Source: Candidatus Nanopelagicales bacterium (GTDB lineage Bacteria; Actinomycetota; Actinomycetes; S36-B12; UBA5976). From it: DNA of 7,486 bases. The first letter of the stretch is position 1. The number at the start of each line of letters is the position of its first letter. Below, piece by piece: positions 5,959-7,486 of the stretch. A program made the translations under genes and the position numbers. The stretch is taken from positions 1-7,486 of the forward strand of contig JAIOWT010000045.1 of NCBI GenBank assembly GCA_021742025.1. The letters are read 5' to 3'. Under the pieces are notes generated by a model. It was not told the DNA's origin and searched no databases. It was given only the letters and a program-made list of their open reading frames with translations.

Positions 5959-7278
5959 AAAGTTTTCAGTATCTGAGCTGGCATCAAATTCATCGTCAAA
6001 GTCTGAATCTGATTCATCACCGCGAAGTACTGATTCAAGATCAATCTTGTTGCCTGACTTATCAACCACATTTACGCTTTCCAGGACATGAGCAAGTGCC
6101 TTCGCGCGACGCACTTCGGAAACTGCCCCTTGCACCTGACCGGACTGAACCAACTGATCAGCAAACTGATCTGGCGCCATGTTGTAGCGCTGCGCTTCTT
6201 GCATTAACCACTGTGAAAGTTCCGCATCATTTACCTGCAGGTCTTCAACTTCAGCAATCTTGTCCAAAACTATGCGGGACTTGAGTCCGTTTCTGGTGTT
6301 GGTTTCGAATTCTGACTTGTGTGCCTCGTCGCCGTGGCCATCTTCGAAGTGTGCATCGATCTCATCTTGTATGGTGCGCTCAGGGAGATCAATCTTTACG
6401 GCTTCCATTAGTGCGTCGTGAGTTAAGTCGCGGGCTTGGTAAGCCTGTTCAATCAAACGCACGCGACCAAGTCGAGTGCGAATATCTTCGCGAAGTTCGC
6501 CAATGGTGTCGAATTCACTTGCAAGCTGCGCAAACTGATCATCAGCATCTGGCAGTTCGCGTTCCCGAACGGCTTTGACGGTAACTTCAACAGTTATTCC
6601 TTTGCCGCTCCACTGACCGGCTGAAGGCGTGAATAGGAAGTGACGAACTTCGTCAGCCTGTGCGCCGCGGACCGCATCATCAAATCCAGGAACCATATCA
6701 TCGGAACCAAGTTCGTAACTAAATGCAGTAGCGGCTAATTCTTCAACAACCTGACCTTCGTGATCTCCGCTTAGATCAACTAATAGAACATCGCCGTCTT
6801 TAGCTGCGCGGGAAACTTCCTTCAACGCGCCAAAGCGACCGCGAAGACCTGTTAGCTGTTCTTCAACCTGATCTACTGTTACTTCAGCGTTGTCAACAAC
6901 AACTTTCAATGAGTCGAACTTTGGCAATTCAAATTCTGGACGGATATCAAGTTCTGCTGTGAAGATTAGTCCGGTCTCTTCATCAAGTGTTGTTACGTCG
7001 ACTTCTGGACGACCTAGCTGGACAATCTTGTTTTCAATCATTGCCTGCGCCAAGCCAGATGGAATAGCGTCATTGACTGCTTCTTCAAGTACTACGCCAC
7101 GTCCAACGCGCTGATCGATGATGCGAGTTGGGATCTTGCCTTTTCTAAAGCCTGGGATATTCACCTGAGAACTAATGCGCGCATAAGCAGAATCCAATGA
7201 CGGCTGCAAGTCAGCAAACGGCATCTCGATCGTAATCTTGATGCGAGATGGGGAAATGTTTTCTACGGCGCTTTTCAC
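5944..7278 (-). CDS. tig: Trigger factor, ribosome-associated chaperone
   Basis: Trigger factor, 444 residues. It docks at the ribosomal tunnel exit, shields nascent chains and has peptidyl-prolyl isomerase activity. Seen in order: an N-terminal ribosome-binding domain with the signature GFRKGKIP at 43-50; a FKBP-type isomerase domain at about 162-240 (GDVLLVDLSG, then MVPGFDDAVRG, ending before RERELP); a helical C-terminal chaperone domain at about 245-410; and a strongly acidic tail (about 418-444, ending ENFEADE). The GTG at 7276-7278 is chosen because it gives MKSAVENISPSR, the start seen in other actinobacterial trigger factors, and has AGGAG four bases upstream. The ATG at 7354-7356 would add 26 residues with no family counterpart, translated through the tRNA-side hairpin. 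It lies upstream of clpP1, a common actinobacterial pairing. The stop codon lies inside the first unit of a tandem repeat. Confidence 0.97.
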   Translation of the reverse strand: MKSAVENISPSRIKITIEMPFADLQPSLDSAYARISSQVNIPGFRKGKIPTRIIDQRVGRGVVLEEAVNDAIPSGLAQAMIENKIVQLGRPEVDVTTLDEETGLIFTAELDIRPEFELPKFDSLKVVVDNAEVTVDQVEEQLTGLRGRFGALKEVSRAAKDGDVLLVDLSGDHEGQVVEELAATAFSYELGSDDMVPGFDDAVRGAQADEVRHFLFTPSAGQWSGKGITVEVTVKAVRERELPDADDQFAQLASEFDTIGELREDIRTRLGRVRLIEQAYQARDLTHDALMEAVKIDLPERTIQDEIDAHFEDGHGDEAHKSEFETNTRNGLKSRIVLDKIAEVEDLQVNDAELSQWLMQEAQRYNMAPDQFADQLVQSGQVQGAVSEVRRAKALAHVLESVNVVDKSGNKIDLESVLRGDESDSDFDDEFDASSDTENFEADE

Positions 7279-7284
7279 GGCTCT

Positions 7285-7346
7285 CCTATTTATTAGGCGT
7301 ATTTTCTTAGGCGTTAGATGTGTAGAGCCCGCCCTAATAAATAAGG
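7285..7346 (-). promoter_or_regulatory. Possible structured tig leader: hairpin loop complementary to the ribosome-binding region
   Basis: On the minus strand the loop of the hairpin at 7322-7356 (bases 7344-7334) reads TTATTTATTAG. Ten of those bases are perfectly complementary to CTAATAAATA at 7296-7287, directly before the AGGAG of tig. Allowing single-base bulges, the pairing extends to 7330-7346 with 7285-7299 and takes in AGG of the ribosome binding site. An RNA running from tRNA-Pro into tig could form a pseudoknot, or switch between the terminator-like hairpin and a helix hiding the binding site. Complementarity is seen; regulation is inferred. Confidence 0.3.
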
Positions 7347-7356
7347 CGGACTCCAC
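7322..7356 (-). terminator. Strong stem-loop between tRNA-Pro and tig, probable tRNA terminator without a U-tract
   Basis: A 12-bp stem (7345-7356 with 7322-7333) has only two G-U pairs when read on the minus strand and closes an 11-base A/T-only loop apart from one G. It starts nine bases after the tRNA 3' end. No run of U follows on either strand. U-less stem-loops are common ends of transcripts in actinobacteria, so it may terminate the tRNA or define its 3' processing boundary. It also lies upstream of tig. Confidence 0.6.
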
Positions 7357-7365
7357 AACTACGAG

Positions 7366-7438
7366 TCGGGGCGGAGAGACTCGAACTCTCGGTCTCCTGC
7401 TCCCAAAGCAGGCGCGCTAGCCACTACGCTACGCCCCG
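7366..7438 (-). tRNA. tRNA-Pro, anticodon TGG
   Basis: A complete 73-nt cloverleaf on the minus strand: acceptor stem CGGGGCG/CGCCCCG, anticodon stem CCTGC/GCAGG with loop TTTGGGA (anticodon TGG, reading CCA and probably other Pro codons), a five-base variable region, and T arm GAGAG-TTCGAGT-CTCTC. The first pair is C1-G72 with A73, the identity pattern of bacterial tRNA-Pro. The 3' CCA is not encoded (the next bases are CTC), so it must be added by the nucleotidyltransferase. The gene is upstream of tig on the same strand, separated by a stem-loop. Confidence 0.97.
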
Positions 7439-7451
7439 ATCTTGCTGTTCG

Positions 7452-7479
7452 ATACTAGTAGAAATTATGCGATAGTCTA
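7452..7479 (-). promoter_or_regulatory. Candidate promoter of tRNA-Pro
   Basis: On the minus strand TAGACT (7474-7479, four of six matches to TTGACA) lies 16 bp before TAGTAT (7452-7457, four of six matches to TATAAT), which ends 13 bases before the first base of the mature tRNA. This would give a short 5' leader of about six bases for RNase P to remove. Hexamers and spacing are seen; activity is inferred. Confidence 0.45.
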
Positions 7480-7486
7480 AATTCCA

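Noticed and set aside
5934..6284. 116-codon plus-strand reading frame opposite the tig 3' end
   Set aside because: It is the antisense shadow of a well-conserved gene, with no ribosome binding site, no recognisable motif and a composition typical of out-of-frame reading.
7279..7356. ATG at 7356 extending trigger factor by 26 residues
   Set aside because: The extension is translated through the tRNA-side stem-loop and leader, has no family counterpart, and the GTG at 7278 has the ribosome binding site.
7238..7420. 60-codon plus-strand reading frame ending GGETRTLGLLLPKQAR
   Set aside because: It runs antisense through the tig start and into the tRNA-Pro gene. The C-terminal peptide is the familiar false product of a tRNA read backwards.

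Overview
The window reads as a chromosomal housekeeping segment of an actinobacterium. The evidence is the pair of distinct ClpP subunits in tandem (ClpP1 and ClpP2, each closest in remembered sequence to the Mycobacterium tuberculosis subunit of the same name), an actinobacterial-type ClpX (start [18 protein letters not shown]), GTG starts, and a match to the ClgR operator upstream of clpP1. The base composition is only intermediate in GC, unlike the high-GC soil and pathogen members. A small-genome aquatic lineage such as the freshwater acI/Nanopelagicales group would fit, but that placement is inference.

Layout from left to right: the N-terminal part of folC (minus strand, cut by the window edge); a 42-bp divergent intergenic region; valS (plus strand); a 4-bp convergent junction; then clpX, clpP2 and clpP1, all on the minus strand; a 205-bp intergenic region holding tandem 41-bp repeats and the probable clpP promoter and operator; tig (trigger factor, minus); and a tRNA-Pro(TGG) gene (minus). 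In transcription order the minus-strand run is tRNA-Pro, tig, clpP1, clpP2, clpX. Every substantial protein-coding stretch is assigned, and no gap without a gene exceeds about 205 bp.

The genes form a protein-quality-control neighbourhood. Trigger factor meets nascent chains at the ribosome exit, ClpX unfolds substrates, and the mixed ClpP1P2 peptidase degrades them. ValS and FolC are the usual neighbours of this locus in other actinobacteria. Two things depart from the order I know from Streptomyces and Mycobacterium: valS is on the opposite strand from its neighbours, and it encodes the 'type 2' (archaeal/Rickettsia-like) ValRS form, not the type 1 form.

I found no new defence, mobile or metabolic system. 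The items most worth a second look are non-coding: two perfect copies plus a degenerate third of a 41-bp repeat that duplicates the stop codon and 3' end of tig; the ClgR-like operator; a hairpin in the tig leader whose loop is complementary to the bases around the tig ribosome binding site; and a divergent folC/valS promoter region that looks leaderless on both sides.
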